DNA of 64,000 bases. Source: Kitasatospora sp. MAP5-34. Lineage in GTDB: Bacteria > Actinomycetota > Actinomycetes > Streptomycetales > Streptomycetaceae. Where the stretch lies: positions 113,368-177,367 of the forward strand of contig NZ_JARXZC010000008.1 in assembly GCF_029894335.1 (NCBI RefSeq), given 5' to 3'. The notes under the pieces are model-generated. The model searched no databases, was not told the DNA's origin, and worked only from the letters and a program-made list of their open reading frames with translations. The position numbers and the translations under genes are program-made. Shown piece after piece: positions 26,191-34,533 of the stretch (position 1 is the stretch's first letter; each line of letters begins with the position of its first letter).

Positions 26191-27867
26191 ATGTCAGATC
26201 ACCTAATCACACCTCGCGGTATCGCCGACGACTATGTGGACCAGGTCGCCGCCCTCGACCCGATGACCTCGGCGTGGCTCGGCCTGCACCCGGGTGACGA
26301 CCGGCAGCCGGATCTCTCGCCCGAGGGTTTCGACGCCGTCGCCGAGCTCGCCCGCCGTACGCTCACCGTCCTCGACGCCCTCCCCACCGTCGATGACCCG
26401 GCCGAACTGGCCTGTGCCAGGCTGCTGCGAGAGCGCCTCACCGCAGAGCTCGCCGTGCACGACGCCGGCGACAACTTCCGTCAGTTGCGCAATGTCGCCG
26501 CGCCCGTCCACCAGCTGCGCGGGATCTTCACCCTGATGCCGACCGCCACCGACGAGGACTGGGCTGCAGTCGCCGGACGGCTGCGCAACCTCCCCGGTGC
26601 GCTCGACCGCTACCGGGCCACCCTCGGCGAGGGCATCTCCCGGGGGCTGCTGTCCGCTCCGCGCCAGACCAACGCGGTGATCGGTCAACTCGACGCCTGG
26701 ACCGGGCGGGACACCGGCGGCGCGGGCTGGTTCGCCGGCTTCGCGGCGGACGGCTCCGCGCGCCTGCGCCCCGAACTCGACGGCGCCGCCCTCCGGGCCA
26801 CCGCCGCCGTCGACGAGTTCCGCGCCTGGCTGCGCGACACCTACCTCCCCGCTGCAGCGGACACCCCGGACGCCGTCGGCCGCGAACGCTACCTGCGCGC
26901 CGCGCGCCAGGCCACCGGCGCCGACCTCGACACGGACGAGGCCTACACCTGGGCCTGGGAGGAATTCCACCGGACGGCCGCCGAGATGCAGGGCGAGGCC
27001 GATCGCGTGCTGCCGGGCTCGTCCGCCCTGGAGGCCATGCACCATCTGGACGAGCACGGCCACGCGATCAAGGGCGAGGAGGGGATCCGGGACTGGTTGC
27101 AGCAGATCATGGACGAGGCGATCGACGCCCTCGACGGTGTCCACTTCGACATCTCCGCGCCCCTCCGCAAGGTCGAGTCCCGGATCGCGCCCCCGGGCAG
27201 CTCGGCGGCGCCGTACTACTCGGGCCCGAGCCTCGACTTCAGCCGCCCCGGCCGTACCTACCTGCCCACCCTCGGCCGGGAGACCTTCCCGACCTGGGAC
27301 ATCGTCAGCACCTGGTACCACGAGGGTGTCCCCGGCCACCACCTGCAGCTCGCCCAGTGGGTCGTGGTCGCCGACCGGCTGAGCCGCTACCAGGTCACCC
27401 TGGGCAAGGTCAGTGCCAACGTCGAGGGTTGGGCCCTGTACGCCGAACGCCTCATGGACGACCTGGGCTTCCAGACCGACCCCGGCCGACGGCTCGGCTA
27501 CCTGGACAAGCAGATGCTGCGGATCATCCGGGTGATCATCGACATCGGCATGCACCTCGAACTCACCATCCCCGCCGACTCCGGCTTCCACCCCGGTGAA
27601 CGCTGGACCCCGGCGCTGGCCACCGAGTTCATGGCCACCTACCACGGCAGCCCCGCCGAGCGGCGCAACGGCGAGATCGACCGCTACCTCGGCTGGCCCG
27701 GCCAGGCCATCGGCTACAAGCTCGGCGAACGCGCCTGGCTCCAGGGCCGCGAGGCCGCCAAGCGCCGTCACGGCGCCGCCTTCGACCTCAAGGCCTGGCA
27801 CATGAAGGCCCTCTCCCAGGGCTCGTTCGGCCTCGACGACCTGGTCGACAACCTCGCGGGGTTGTAG
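26191..27867 (+). CDS. DUF885 family protein (putative metallopeptidase-like), paralogue 2
   Basis: A 558-residue paralogue of 22480-24156, aligned without gaps. It keeps STWYHEGVPGHHLQLAQW and EGWALYAERLMDDLG. Differences are concentrated in the first 500 residues (for example LGKVSANVEG against EGMVSANIEG), while the last 55 codons are nearly the same in both genes, including synonymous positions. This suggests recent gene conversion at the 3' end. GACAGGATGACCGT precedes the ATG. A terminator hairpin follows. Confidence 0.85.
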   Translation: MSDHLITPRGIADDYVDQVAALDPMTSAWLGLHPGDDRQPDLSPEGFDAVAELARRTLTVLDALPTVDDPAELACARLLRERLTAELAVHDAGDNFRQLRNVAAPVHQLRGIFTLMPTATDEDWAAVAGRLRNLPGALDRYRATLGEGISRGLLSAPRQTNAVIGQLDAWTGRDTGGAGWFAGFAADGSARLRPELDGAALRATAAVDEFRAWLRDTYLPAAADTPDAVGRERYLRAARQATGADLDTDEAYTWAWEEFHRTAAEMQGEADRVLPGSSALEAMHHLDEHGHAIKGEEGIRDWLQQIMDEAIDALDGVHFDISAPLRKVESRIAPPGSSAAPYYSGPSLDFSRPGRTYLPTLGRETFPTWDIVSTWYHEGVPGHHLQLAQWVVVADRLSRYQVTLGKVSANVEGWALYAERLMDDLGFQTDPGRRLGYLDKQMLRIIRVIIDIGMHLELTIPADSGFHPGERWTPALATEFMATYHGSPAERRNGEIDRYLGWPGQAIGYKLGERAWLQGREAAKRRHGAAFDLKAWHMKALSQGSFGLDDLVDNLAGL

Positions 27868-27882
27868 CACTACGGGCGCTGT

Positions 27883-27909
27883 CCCCGGCGGCTCTCGCAG
27901 CCGCCGGGG
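27883..27909 (+). terminator. Terminator after DUF885 paralogue 2
   Basis: CCCCGGCGGCT (27883-27893), loop CTCGC, AGCCGCCGGGG (27899-27909): a perfect 11-pair stem 16 bases after the stop. Confidence 0.82.
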
Positions 27910-28014
27910 GAGCGACTCGGCGTTGCACGGGGTTGTAGCGAGGTGCGGATCCGGGCAGGGGGACACGCAGGTCGCACAGCCGGAGTCCGGGGCTATTTAG
28001 GCCTTGCACAAGAT

Positions 28015-28030
28015 ATTAGCTCGTGCTAAT
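28015..28030. promoter_or_regulatory. Palindromic operator in the toxin-antitoxin promoter
   Basis: ATTAGC-TCGT-GCTAAT is a perfect palindrome 9 bases before the GTG start of the toxin gene. A TTGCAC at 28004-28009 and a TAATTT at 28027-28032 could be the -35 and -10, so the site would overlap the core promoter. Autoregulation by the adjacent XRE antitoxin is the likely purpose. The AT-rich patch stands out from its surroundings. Confidence 0.7.
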
Positions 28031-28038
28031 TTATTTGT

Positions 28039-28452
28039 GTGGGTGAACCATATGAGCTGCGCTTCTTTGCCGATGTGCTGGAGTGGATCAAGACGCTGGC
28101 CAAGGAGGACCCGGACAGTCACCTGCACGTGATCGCCGCACTTGAGCGCCTTCAGGAGGTCGGCCCCTCCCTGCGCCGTCCCACGGTCGGTGCGATCGAG
28201 AAGAGCCGCTACCGGAACATGAGAGAGCTGCGTCCGCGTAGTGGCGGAACGGTCAGCATCCGGTTGCTCTTCGTCTTCGATCCCGAGCGGCGGGCCATCT
28301 TCCTGGTCGCGGGGAACAAGGCCGCGAGCCGACAGTGGGCATCCTGGTATCCCAAGGCGATCAAAGAGGCGGACGGCAAGTACGCGGCGTACCTTGAAGC
28401 ACTCGAACAGGAGAAGCTGGACCACCAGCGGAAGGAAGGTGACGGACGATGA
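28039..28452 (+). CDS. Type II toxin, RelE/HigB-like (phage Gp49-like family)
   Basis: A 137-residue protein. ADVLEWIKTLAKEDPDSHLH, IEKSRYRNMRELRP and SIRLLFVFDPERRAIFLVAG, then the WYPKAIKEADGKYAAYLEAL tail follow the Gp49-like/HigB branch of RelE-fold mRNA interferases. The toxin gene comes first and overlaps the antitoxin start (ATGA), the HigBA order. The GTG start lies very close to the operator and presumed transcription start, so the mRNA leader is short or absent. Confidence 0.87.
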   Translation: MGEPYELRFFADVLEWIKTLAKEDPDSHLHVIAALERLQEVGPSLRRPTVGAIEKSRYRNMRELRPRSGGTVSIRLLFVFDPERRAIFLVAGNKAASRQWASWYPKAIKEADGKYAAYLEALEQEKLDHQRKEGDGR

Positions 28453-28754
28453 AGCTCGGTGGCATGACCGATCTGACAGCCGATATCACTCCGGAGCAGC
28501 GCGAACGGATCGACGAGCTCAAGGCGGAGCTGGTCGACGCCGAGCGCGGGCACGAGCTTGCCACCTTGCGTAAGTCCCAGGGCCTCACCCAGTCGCAGGT
28601 TGCCGCCGAGATGGGTGTCACCCAGGGTCGGATCAGCCAGATCGAACGTGGTACCGCCCGCCTCGACACCGCCACGATGGCGGCGTACCTGCACGCCATC
28701 GGTGGCGAGCTGACGATAATGGCCACGGTGGGGAAGCTGTCCGTGCGGCTGTAG
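28449..28754 (+). CDS. XRE-family antitoxin, HigA-like
   Basis: A 101-residue protein with a classic helix-turn-helix: LATLRKSQGLTQSQVAAEMG followed by VTQGRISQIERGTARLDTAT. The N-terminal 35 residues (DITPEQRERIDELKAELVDA) form a helix that probably covers the toxin. The start overlaps the toxin stop by four bases. It should neutralise the RelE-type toxin and bind the palindrome at 28015-28030. Confidence 0.88.
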   Translation: MKLGGMTDLTADITPEQRERIDELKAELVDAERGHELATLRKSQGLTQSQVAAEMGVTQGRISQIERGTARLDTATMAAYLHAIGGELTIMATVGKLSVRL

Positions 28755-28884
28755 GCGTGGTGGCCTCCGGCTGTCACGGAAGCCCTTCGTCTGCGCGGTT
28801 CCGCTGTACCGCATTTGCCTGTCGAGCAGGTGTCCGAACGGCTTCGAGACTCCCCCGGTCGAGTGCGTTGGAGGCTAGGAAGTC

Positions 28885-29139
28885 ATGGCGGATGAGCCGG
28901 CCGCCGGGGAGCCCGGAAAGCCCTTCGAGCCCCGCCCGGCCAGGGGCCTCGCGGCCCCACCTCGGGTAACCAGGTGTACCTGCCACAAGTCGACCGACGC
29001 ACCAGCGGGGTCTGACGGGTGCCCCGAGCGTGCTGCCCAGCGTGCCCGGTACATTCAGGCCGCCCGGCAGTGGGACTACGAGGGATGGCAGGAGCTCCAG
29101 GAGGCCGAGATTCTGCCTGACGAAGACGGCCTGGAGTAA
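28885..29139 (+). CDS. Hypothetical protein with Cys/His motif
   Basis: An 84-residue protein of unknown function. The N-terminal half is Pro/Ala-rich; the centre has CTCHKSTDAPAGSDGCPERA, a Cys-x-Cys-His...Cys arrangement that might bind metal; the C-terminus is acidic (WQELQEAEILPDEDGLE). AGGAAGTC before the ATG is a fair ribosome site. It lies downstream of the toxin-antitoxin pair with 130 bases between. Confidence 0.5.
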   Translation: MADEPAAGEPGKPFEPRPARGLAAPPRVTRCTCHKSTDAPAGSDGCPERAAQRARYIQAARQWDYEGWQELQEAEILPDEDGLE

Positions 29140-29273
29140 TCGCATCCGCCCCCGGTGGCGATCCCGGTGGTGCTTCTGAGTTACAGTCATGTGCGCTTCG
29201 TGCTACGGGAGTTGATCAGTGCGTCGATCGAGTCCCGCATTCGCGGCATGCACTGTCTGGGTCCGCAGCCGGG

Positions 29274-29813
29274 ATGGCCATCAGCCAGACCTCACCGGTC
29301 GAACTCGCGGAGCAAATGGGGGAGACACGGGCTGCTGCGGTCCAGTACGGTACGCGACCGTACCTACTGACTGCTTGTCCGATATTGATACGGATCCCTT
29401 TCTTGAACCTTGACTTCAGTGCCGAGCCCCTCTTCTCCTGGTATGTCGTACTTCTGTGTTTCAGCGGCATTGCGATGATTGTCATCGGTGCCGTCAAGTC
29501 AGCTGCGCTGAGCACCGGCTGGCGCATCTTCAATGTGGTGGCCGGCCTCGGGTTCGTCGGTTACGGCGTCTACCTCGGCTTCATTTTCCAGGGTGGCCAC
29601 TACGTCATCTTCTTCAAGGCGTTCATCCTGCCGGTCATGATGATCGTCAACTTCTTCCGGTCGTTGGGTGCCCGCAGCAAGACGAGCGCGCCGCAGCCGA
29701 TGGCGCGGCCGATGGCGCAGCCGGTCCCGCCGCAGGCCGTTGTTCCGCAGGACGCCGTGCCGCAGCCGGTGCCGGCGGCTGCGGCTGCGGCTGCCGAGAA
29801 CCAGGTCGGCTGA
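29274..29813 (+). CDS. Hypothetical membrane protein with Pro/Ala-rich tail
   Basis: A protein with three hydrophobic helices (WYVVLLCFSGIAMIVIGAVK; IFNVVAGLGFVGYGVYLGFI; YVIFFKAFILPVMMIVNFFR) and a C-terminal cytosolic tail rich in Pro, Ala, Gln and Val (MARPMAQPVPPQAVVPQ). The first 43 residues before NLDFSAEPLFSW look unlike the rest; an in-frame TTG at 29403 may be the real start. A palindrome GGTACG-CGAC-CGTACC at 29349-29364 lies between the two candidate starts, which fits a promoter there. Function unknown. Confidence 0.62.
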   Translation: MAISQTSPVELAEQMGETRAAAVQYGTRPYLLTACPILIRIPFLNLDFSAEPLFSWYVVLLCFSGIAMIVIGAVKSAALSTGWRIFNVVAGLGFVGYGVYLGFIFQGGHYVIFFKAFILPVMMIVNFFRSLGARSKTSAPQPMARPMAQPVPPQAVVPQDAVPQPVPAAAAAAAENQVG

Positions 29814-30008
29814 GGCTGTCGCCCGGCAGGCTCCGGACCGCTGACTCGGTCGCCGGTTCGGAGCTTGAGCGACGCTCGGCGGGGAGGTCCGGATCGACTT
29901 TCGGCGGCGTACTGTTGGAGGTACTGAGGACATCCAGCATGTCGGCGCAGAAGTCGATGTCGCCCTTGGACGGTGACCCGGTTCGTCGAGAGCCGGAGAC
30001 GGGCTGTC

Positions 30009-30518
30009 ATGGCAGCTGACCGAGGACCGCCCTATCCGCTGATCCATCTTCCGCCCCTCCGTACGGTGCTGCGCAGGGCGCCGCGACTGCGGATCGACTC
30101 CTCGCTGTCCCACTCGGGCATGTTCGACGGGGGCTGGTGGCCCCGGTCGCGCCGGATAGAGCGTGAGCTGCCCGGTCTGATCCACGCGCTTCGGCCGGTG
30201 ATCGGGCCGGTCCTGCATGTCGCGGTCGAGCGGTCGGCCTGGGACGAGGTGCCGAGCCGGATCACGGTGGACGGGCATGTCATCCGGATCAACTGCTTCT
30301 CGTCCAGTGCCCACACGATGAGCGTGGGCGGCGGACACCAGGACCACTTCCTGCTGCTGGTGGTGCCACCGCGCACCCGGCGGGGTGTCGCCCTGGCCGC
30401 GCTCGCCTCGGCCGCCGGCCCCGGGAACAGCAGGTCGGCGGACCGGCTGCTCACCGAGCCCGCAGGTGTCGACCGGCCGCCGCCGGTGCCGCCAATGCCT
30501 CCCGAGCCGACTCGATGA
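30009..30518 (+). CDS. DUF5994 family protein
   Basis: A 169-residue protein. RLRIDSSLSHSGMFDGGWWP, then RSRRIERELPGLIHAL, SRITVDGHVIRINCFSS and FLLLVVPPRTRRGVALAAL match the actinobacterial DUF5994 family, which is defined by the [FL]DGGWWPRSR block. Its role is unknown. The C-terminal tail is Pro-rich. GGAGACGGG precedes the ATG. Confidence 0.72.
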   Translation: MAADRGPPYPLIHLPPLRTVLRRAPRLRIDSSLSHSGMFDGGWWPRSRRIERELPGLIHALRPVIGPVLHVAVERSAWDEVPSRITVDGHVIRINCFSSSAHTMSVGGGHQDHFLLLVVPPRTRRGVALAALASAAGPGNSRSADRLLTEPAGVDRPPPVPPMPPEPTR

Positions 30519-30558
30519 CGGTCGGGACCGGCGACGGTCCGGTCCGGTTCGGCAGCGG

Positions 30559-31452
30559 TCAGACCTCGTTCGGGCCGGTGAAGTCGGGTGGGCTGTAGCC
30601 GGGGCTGCTGAACTCGGCGGTGCGGGGTGCGCCGCCGGTCGGGTCGGTCAGGCCGTCCGCGCCGGGGCTGGTGAAGCCCGGGCTGCCGAAGCGCGCGCTG
30701 CTGTAGCCGGGGCTCGTGAAGTCGGGGCTGGTGAAGTCCGGGCCGCCGTGGTCGGGCCGGGTGGCCGGCACGGGTTGGGGGGAGAGCGCGGGTGCGGACT
30801 CCAGGTTGGCGTGCAGGTAGGGGAGGATGGCGCGCTCGCGCAGGGCGGTGAGCCAGACCCGGCGGGCCTCGGCGAGGTCGGCGCGCAGCTGTGGGTCCTG
30901 GCCGTACGGGGTGGCGGAGCCGTCCCGGAGGGCGGTCAGCAGCAGGCCGACTGTGCCGACCACCAGGGCGGCGGCCCCGACCGCGACCAGCACCCAGCCG
31001 GCCGTCACCAGCGCCCTGCCGAGCGGCAGTGTGGGGCTCCCGGCGCGCAGCAGGTACCCGATGAGCAGCAGGACGGCTGCGGCCGCCCAGGCCAGCACGG
31101 GTGTGAGCACGGTGAGCACCGGGAAGAACCCGGCGCCCTCCTCGGAGCGGAGCCGGGCGGTGAGCCTGCCCGAGTCGGCCCGGTCATCGGCCCGGGCGCC
31201 GGTGCTGTCGGTGGACCGGTCGTCGGCCGGGTGGAGTGCGGCGCGCAGTCCGGCGTAGCGCTCGTGCTCGGCGGCGACGACTGCCGCGACCTCGTCCGCC
31301 GCGAGCAGCGCCTTGGTGTGCAGTTGCTCGGAGTTCAGATGTGGCCCGGATGCGTGCAGGGCATCGAGGATCGAACGGTCACGCAGTGCTTCGTCGAGGG
31401 CCCGCTCGTAGTCCGGGCGGTCCTCGGCGGGCAGGTGCGGGGTGTTGGCCAT
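30559..31452 (-). CDS. Membrane protein with FTSP-type C-terminal repeats
   Basis: A 297-residue protein. The N-terminal 105 residues are soluble and charged (YERALDEALRDRSILDAL). Two hydrophobic helices follow (VLTPVLAWAAAAVLLLIGYL and LVAVGAAALVVGTVGLLLTA). The last 70 residues carry short repeats of the form [DEGR]-F-[TSG]-[SP]-P or PGYSS (PDFTSPDFTSPGYSSARF, then GSPGFTSP, EFSSPGYSPPDFTGP). The repeat tail is probably extracytoplasmic or disordered. I do not recognise the function. Confidence 0.65.
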   Translation of the reverse strand: MANTPHLPAEDRPDYERALDEALRDRSILDALHASGPHLNSEQLHTKALLAADEVAAVVAAEHERYAGLRAALHPADDRSTDSTGARADDRADSGRLTARLRSEEGAGFFPVLTVLTPVLAWAAAAVLLLIGYLLRAGSPTLPLGRALVTAGWVLVAVGAAALVVGTVGLLLTALRDGSATPYGQDPQLRADLAEARRVWLTALRERAILPYLHANLESAPALSPQPVPATRPDHGGPDFTSPDFTSPGYSSARFGSPGFTSPGADGLTDPTGGAPRTAEFSSPGYSPPDFTGPNEV

Positions 31453-31616
31453 GGGTACCCCGTTCCGCTTTGGTGACGGAAGTTGGTCGGACGGACCAGG
31501 GCGGGCCGTGCGGCGGCCGGTCGTGGTCCGGTGTGGTTGCCTCGATCGTAGGGGCGAGCACCGAGCGGGAGACAGTCGGTTTCCGGATTTTCCGCACCGT
31601 CAGGAGTCCTGCAGCG

Positions 31617-31632
31617 CTGAACACTTGTTCAG
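31617..31632. promoter_or_regulatory. Perfect 16-base palindrome upstream of the FTSP-repeat gene
   Basis: CTGAACA-CT-TGTTCAG, 165 bases upstream of the start at 31452 and 52 bases after the phosphoesterase stop (both genes are on the minus strand). It is AT-richer than its surroundings and is most likely an operator. Confidence 0.45.
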
Positions 31633-31683
31633 TCAGCCCCAGGTCGGCGCCGATGCTGACGCCGGTGGCCCGGCCGGTCACGC

Positions 31684-32910
31684 TCAGTTGAGCGGCAGCC
31701 GGGCGACCAGCAGGCGGCCTTCCATGGTGACCCCGCCGTCCATCGCGATCGCCAGCTCGTCCGCGTAGATGTACGGGCCGGGAACGTGCGGCGGGGTGCC
31801 GTCCTCCAGGTGGGCCGAGCCGGTGAGGTACGGGATCGGGCTGTGTCCGTGCACCACCCGGCGGCCGCCGTAGGCCGAGAGCAGCTCGTGCACGGCGGTC
31901 GGTCCGGCGTCGCCCCGGAAGGCGAAGCGCTTGGTGAAACGGCGGAAGCAGTCCCACCACTCGTCCGCGCCCTCGTCCGCGAGCAGGGCGTGGACCGCGT
32001 CGTTGACCGCCGCGATCGACTCGCCGTACTCCAGGTAGGCGGTGGTGTCGGAGTGCAGCAGCAGGTGCTCGTCCTCCAGCGCGATCGCCGGGAGCCGGGA
32101 GAGCCAGCTGATGTGGTGCGTCTCCAGGCGGTCGAGATCGTGCTGCTGGCCGCCGTTGAGCCGCCAGGCGGCGAGGAAGGACGCGGTGCCCGCCGTGGAC
32201 TGCACGGGTTCGTCGCCGTACCGGGAGGCGCCGAGGAAGAGCAGTTCGTGATTGCCCATCAGGGCCCGGCAGTACCCGCCCGCTGCGGCGGCCTCGGCGG
32301 CCAGCTGCATCACCAGGTCGATGACGCCGATGCCGTCCGGCCCCCGGTCGGTGAAGTCGCCGAGGAACCAGATCCGCGAACGCCCGGCCGACCAGTGCCC
32401 CTCGGCGTCGATCAGACCCTGCTGGTGGAGGGCGGCGAGCAGCTCGTCGAGGTACCCGTGCACGTCGCCGACCACGTAGAGCGGGCCGGGGGCCTCGCCC
32501 GGCTCGGGCTGCGGGTACGGGTAGTGGAGCTCCTCGCCGAGCGCGCTCAGCTCGATCGTGGGCGGGTCCTCGTGCTGGGGGACCTCGTGCTGCTGGATCT
32601 CGTGCTGCGGAACTTCGTGCCGGGGGAGCTGCTGGACCGGCGCCTCGTGCTGCGGCCCCGGAGCGGGCTCCGAGGGCTGCGCCGTTCGGGCGTCCGGGTG
32701 GTGACTGACCGTCGGCCAGTGCTGCTCCAGGAAGCGGGCGCCGCCGTAGCCGCTGTAGGTGTTGTCGCTGTACGTGTTGTCGTAGCCGTACCCGGGGGCC
32801 GGCTCGGGAGGCTCGTAGTAGGAGCCGTACGGGAGCACGTCGAGGTCCTGCTGATGGCGGGGGCCTGAGTCGGGCTGTTCAGGCCCGGGGAAGCGGTCCT
32901 CGGGTGTCAT
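31684..32910 (-). CDS. Metallophosphoesterase, PPP family, with variable N-terminal region
   Basis: A 408-residue protein. The catalytic domain starts near residue 145 with YVVGDVHGYLDELL, then WFLGDFTDRGPDG, ALMGNHELLFL and VHGHSPIPYL: the GDxHG/GDxxDRG/GNHE signature of two-metal PPP phosphatases (serine/threonine phosphatase or ApaH-like). The N-terminal 140 residues are low complexity, rich in Tyr, Pro, Gln and His, with repeats of QHEVP/QHEIQ (HEVPQHEIQQHEVPQHED). This part is probably disordered. ATG 32910 has no strong ribosome site. Confidence 0.85.
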   Translation of the reverse strand: MTPEDRFPGPEQPDSGPRHQQDLDVLPYGSYYEPPEPAPGYGYDNTYSDNTYSGYGGARFLEQHWPTVSHHPDARTAQPSEPAPGPQHEAPVQQLPRHEVPQHEIQQHEVPQHEDPPTIELSALGEELHYPYPQPEPGEAPGPLYVVGDVHGYLDELLAALHQQGLIDAEGHWSAGRSRIWFLGDFTDRGPDGIGVIDLVMQLAAEAAAAGGYCRALMGNHELLFLGASRYGDEPVQSTAGTASFLAAWRLNGGQQHDLDRLETHHISWLSRLPAIALEDEHLLLHSDTTAYLEYGESIAAVNDAVHALLADEGADEWWDCFRRFTKRFAFRGDAGPTAVHELLSAYGGRRVVHGHSPIPYLTGSAHLEDGTPPHVPGPYIYADELAIAMDGGVTMEGRLLVARLPLN

Positions 32911-33035
32911 TCGCCCATCATAGGAAGACCACTCTCCCGGCGTCCTCACCTGGTCGGTATCCAATCGTCCGGAGAGTCCCTCCGGGGGCAGAACTGTGAC
33001 CTCTTGGAGCAGTTTCTTGCGGGGGCCGGCGGCGG

Positions 33036-34199
33036 TCAGGCCTCGCCGGCCGGGCGGGGGCGGGGTGGGCTGACGGTCGTGCGGGTGCTGCGGCGCTGCG
33101 AGGACGCCCGGACGATCAGCTCGGTGGGCATCAGGGTGCCGGGCGGCGGGCCGGTGCCGGCGGTGCGGTAGCGGGCGGGGAAGAGGCGGCCGACGTCGAC
33201 GCCCGTGCCCGAGTCGACACCCTCGATGGCGTCGATCAGCAGGTTGACCACGGTGGTGCCGATCCGGCGCGGCTTGAGCGAGAGGGTGGTGATCGGGGGT
33301 TCGGTGGCCGCGTACACGTCGCTCTCGCTGCAGCAGATCAGCAGCAGGTCGTCGGGGACGCGCAGCCCGTACCGCCGGGCGGCGGCGAGCAGGTCGGTGC
33401 CGTTGGGGTCGAAGAGGCCGTACACCGCGTCCGGGCGGTCCGGGCGGGCGAGCAGGCGGTCGGCGGCGACCGCGCCGGCGGCGGGGTCGTGGGCGGGGTA
33501 GGTCTCGTAGACCGGCTCCTGGCCGACCTTGTGGCACCAGCCGAGGTACGCGTCGGTGGAGAGCCGGGTGTAGGTGTCGGTGGAGGTGCCGGTGAGCAGG
33601 CCGATCCGGCGGGCGCCGGCCTCGGAGAGGTGGTCGAGGATGCCGAGTACGGCGGCCTCGTGGTCGTTGTCGACCCAGGCGGTGACCGGGCAGTTGCCCG
33701 GCTTGCCGTCGCTGACCACCGGCACGCCGGACCGGTAGAGCTCGCTGACCAGCGGGTCCTGGTCGGGCGGGTCGATGACGACGGTGCCGTCCAGGGCGAT
33801 GTTGCTCCAGACGTCGTGCCGGGAGGAGGCGGGCAGTACCACCAGCGCGTAACCACGGCCGAGCGCCGCACTGGTGGCCGCGCGCGCCATCTCGGCGAAG
33901 TAGGCGAACTCGGTGAAGGTGAAGGGCTCCTCGCCATAGGTGGTGACGGTCAGTCCGATCAGACCGGACCGGCCGGTGCGCAGGGTCCGGGCGGCGGCGG
34001 ACGGGCGGTAGCCGAGGCGCTCCGCGACCTCGCGCACTCGGCTTCTGGTCTCGTCGGGAAGGCGGCCCTTACCGTTCAAGGCGTCCGAGACCGTGGTGAT
34101 CGACACTCCGGCGGCTGCTGCCACATCCCGGATGCCGGCCCGCTCCAGACGCCGCGAGGTGGTGGGTCGCCGACCGCTCTGGTTGGCTGCTGCTGTCAT
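33036..34199 (-). CDS. LacI family transcriptional regulator
   Basis: A 387-residue protein. The N-terminal helix-turn-helix is GIRDVAAAAGVSITTVSDAL followed by NGKGRLPDETRSRVREVAER, with the hinge at LGYRPSAAARTLRTG. The periplasmic-binding-protein-like ligand domain follows (LIGLTVTTYGEEPFTFTEFA). A 16-base palindrome, GGAGAACCGTTTCTCC, 59 bases upstream has the central CpG typical of LacI-family operators and is a good candidate for autoregulation. It is divergent from the aminotransferase gene. The effector is not predictable. Confidence 0.9.
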   Translation of the reverse strand: MTAAANQSGRRPTTSRRLERAGIRDVAAAAGVSITTVSDALNGKGRLPDETRSRVREVAERLGYRPSAAARTLRTGRSGLIGLTVTTYGEEPFTFTEFAYFAEMARAATSAALGRGYALVVLPASSRHDVWSNIALDGTVVIDPPDQDPLVSELYRSGVPVVSDGKPGNCPVTAWVDNDHEAAVLGILDHLSEAGARRIGLLTGTSTDTYTRLSTDAYLGWCHKVGQEPVYETYPAHDPAAGAVAADRLLARPDRPDAVYGLFDPNGTDLLAAARRYGLRVPDDLLLICCSESDVYAATEPPITTLSLKPRRIGTTVVNLLIDAIEGVDSGTGVDVGRLFPARYRTAGTGPPPGTLMPTELIVRASSQRRSTRTTVSPPRPRPAGEA

Positions 34200-34257
34200 G
34201 GCGGACCGATCGTATGGCGCATGACGGGTCTCTGTGACCGAGGCGTACGGAGGTGAT

Positions 34258-34273
34258 GGAGAACCGTTTCTCC
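34258..34273. promoter_or_regulatory. LacI-type operator candidate
   Basis: GGAGAA-CCGT-TTCTCC with perfect 6-base arms. It lies in the 334-base region shared by the LacI gene and the hisC-like gene, closer to the former. Confidence 0.6.
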
Positions 34274-34533
34274 GTGAGTCGGGCGCTGGAGGCCCCTTCG
34301 ATACCCGCCTCGATTCGGCCTTCTTACCTCTGACATGTGCCATAGGAACGCGGCAGAATGGCTGATCTGCACCTGTGACCCGGATCCGCATCTCACTCCT
34401 ACGGGTGAGAGCGGTCGGTATCGTTCAGGGCACCCGACCGGGGTGGTGCGGGTCCGGGTCACGGGCTCCGTACGACGGCGGTCCCGGACGTAGGCAGAGC
34501 GCCGCAAGACGGCCAGAACAGAAGGAGTGCACC

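Noticed and set aside
29155..29370. Small frame upstream of the 29274 membrane protein
   Set aside because: Overlaps the better candidate, has no ribosome site and no codon bias.
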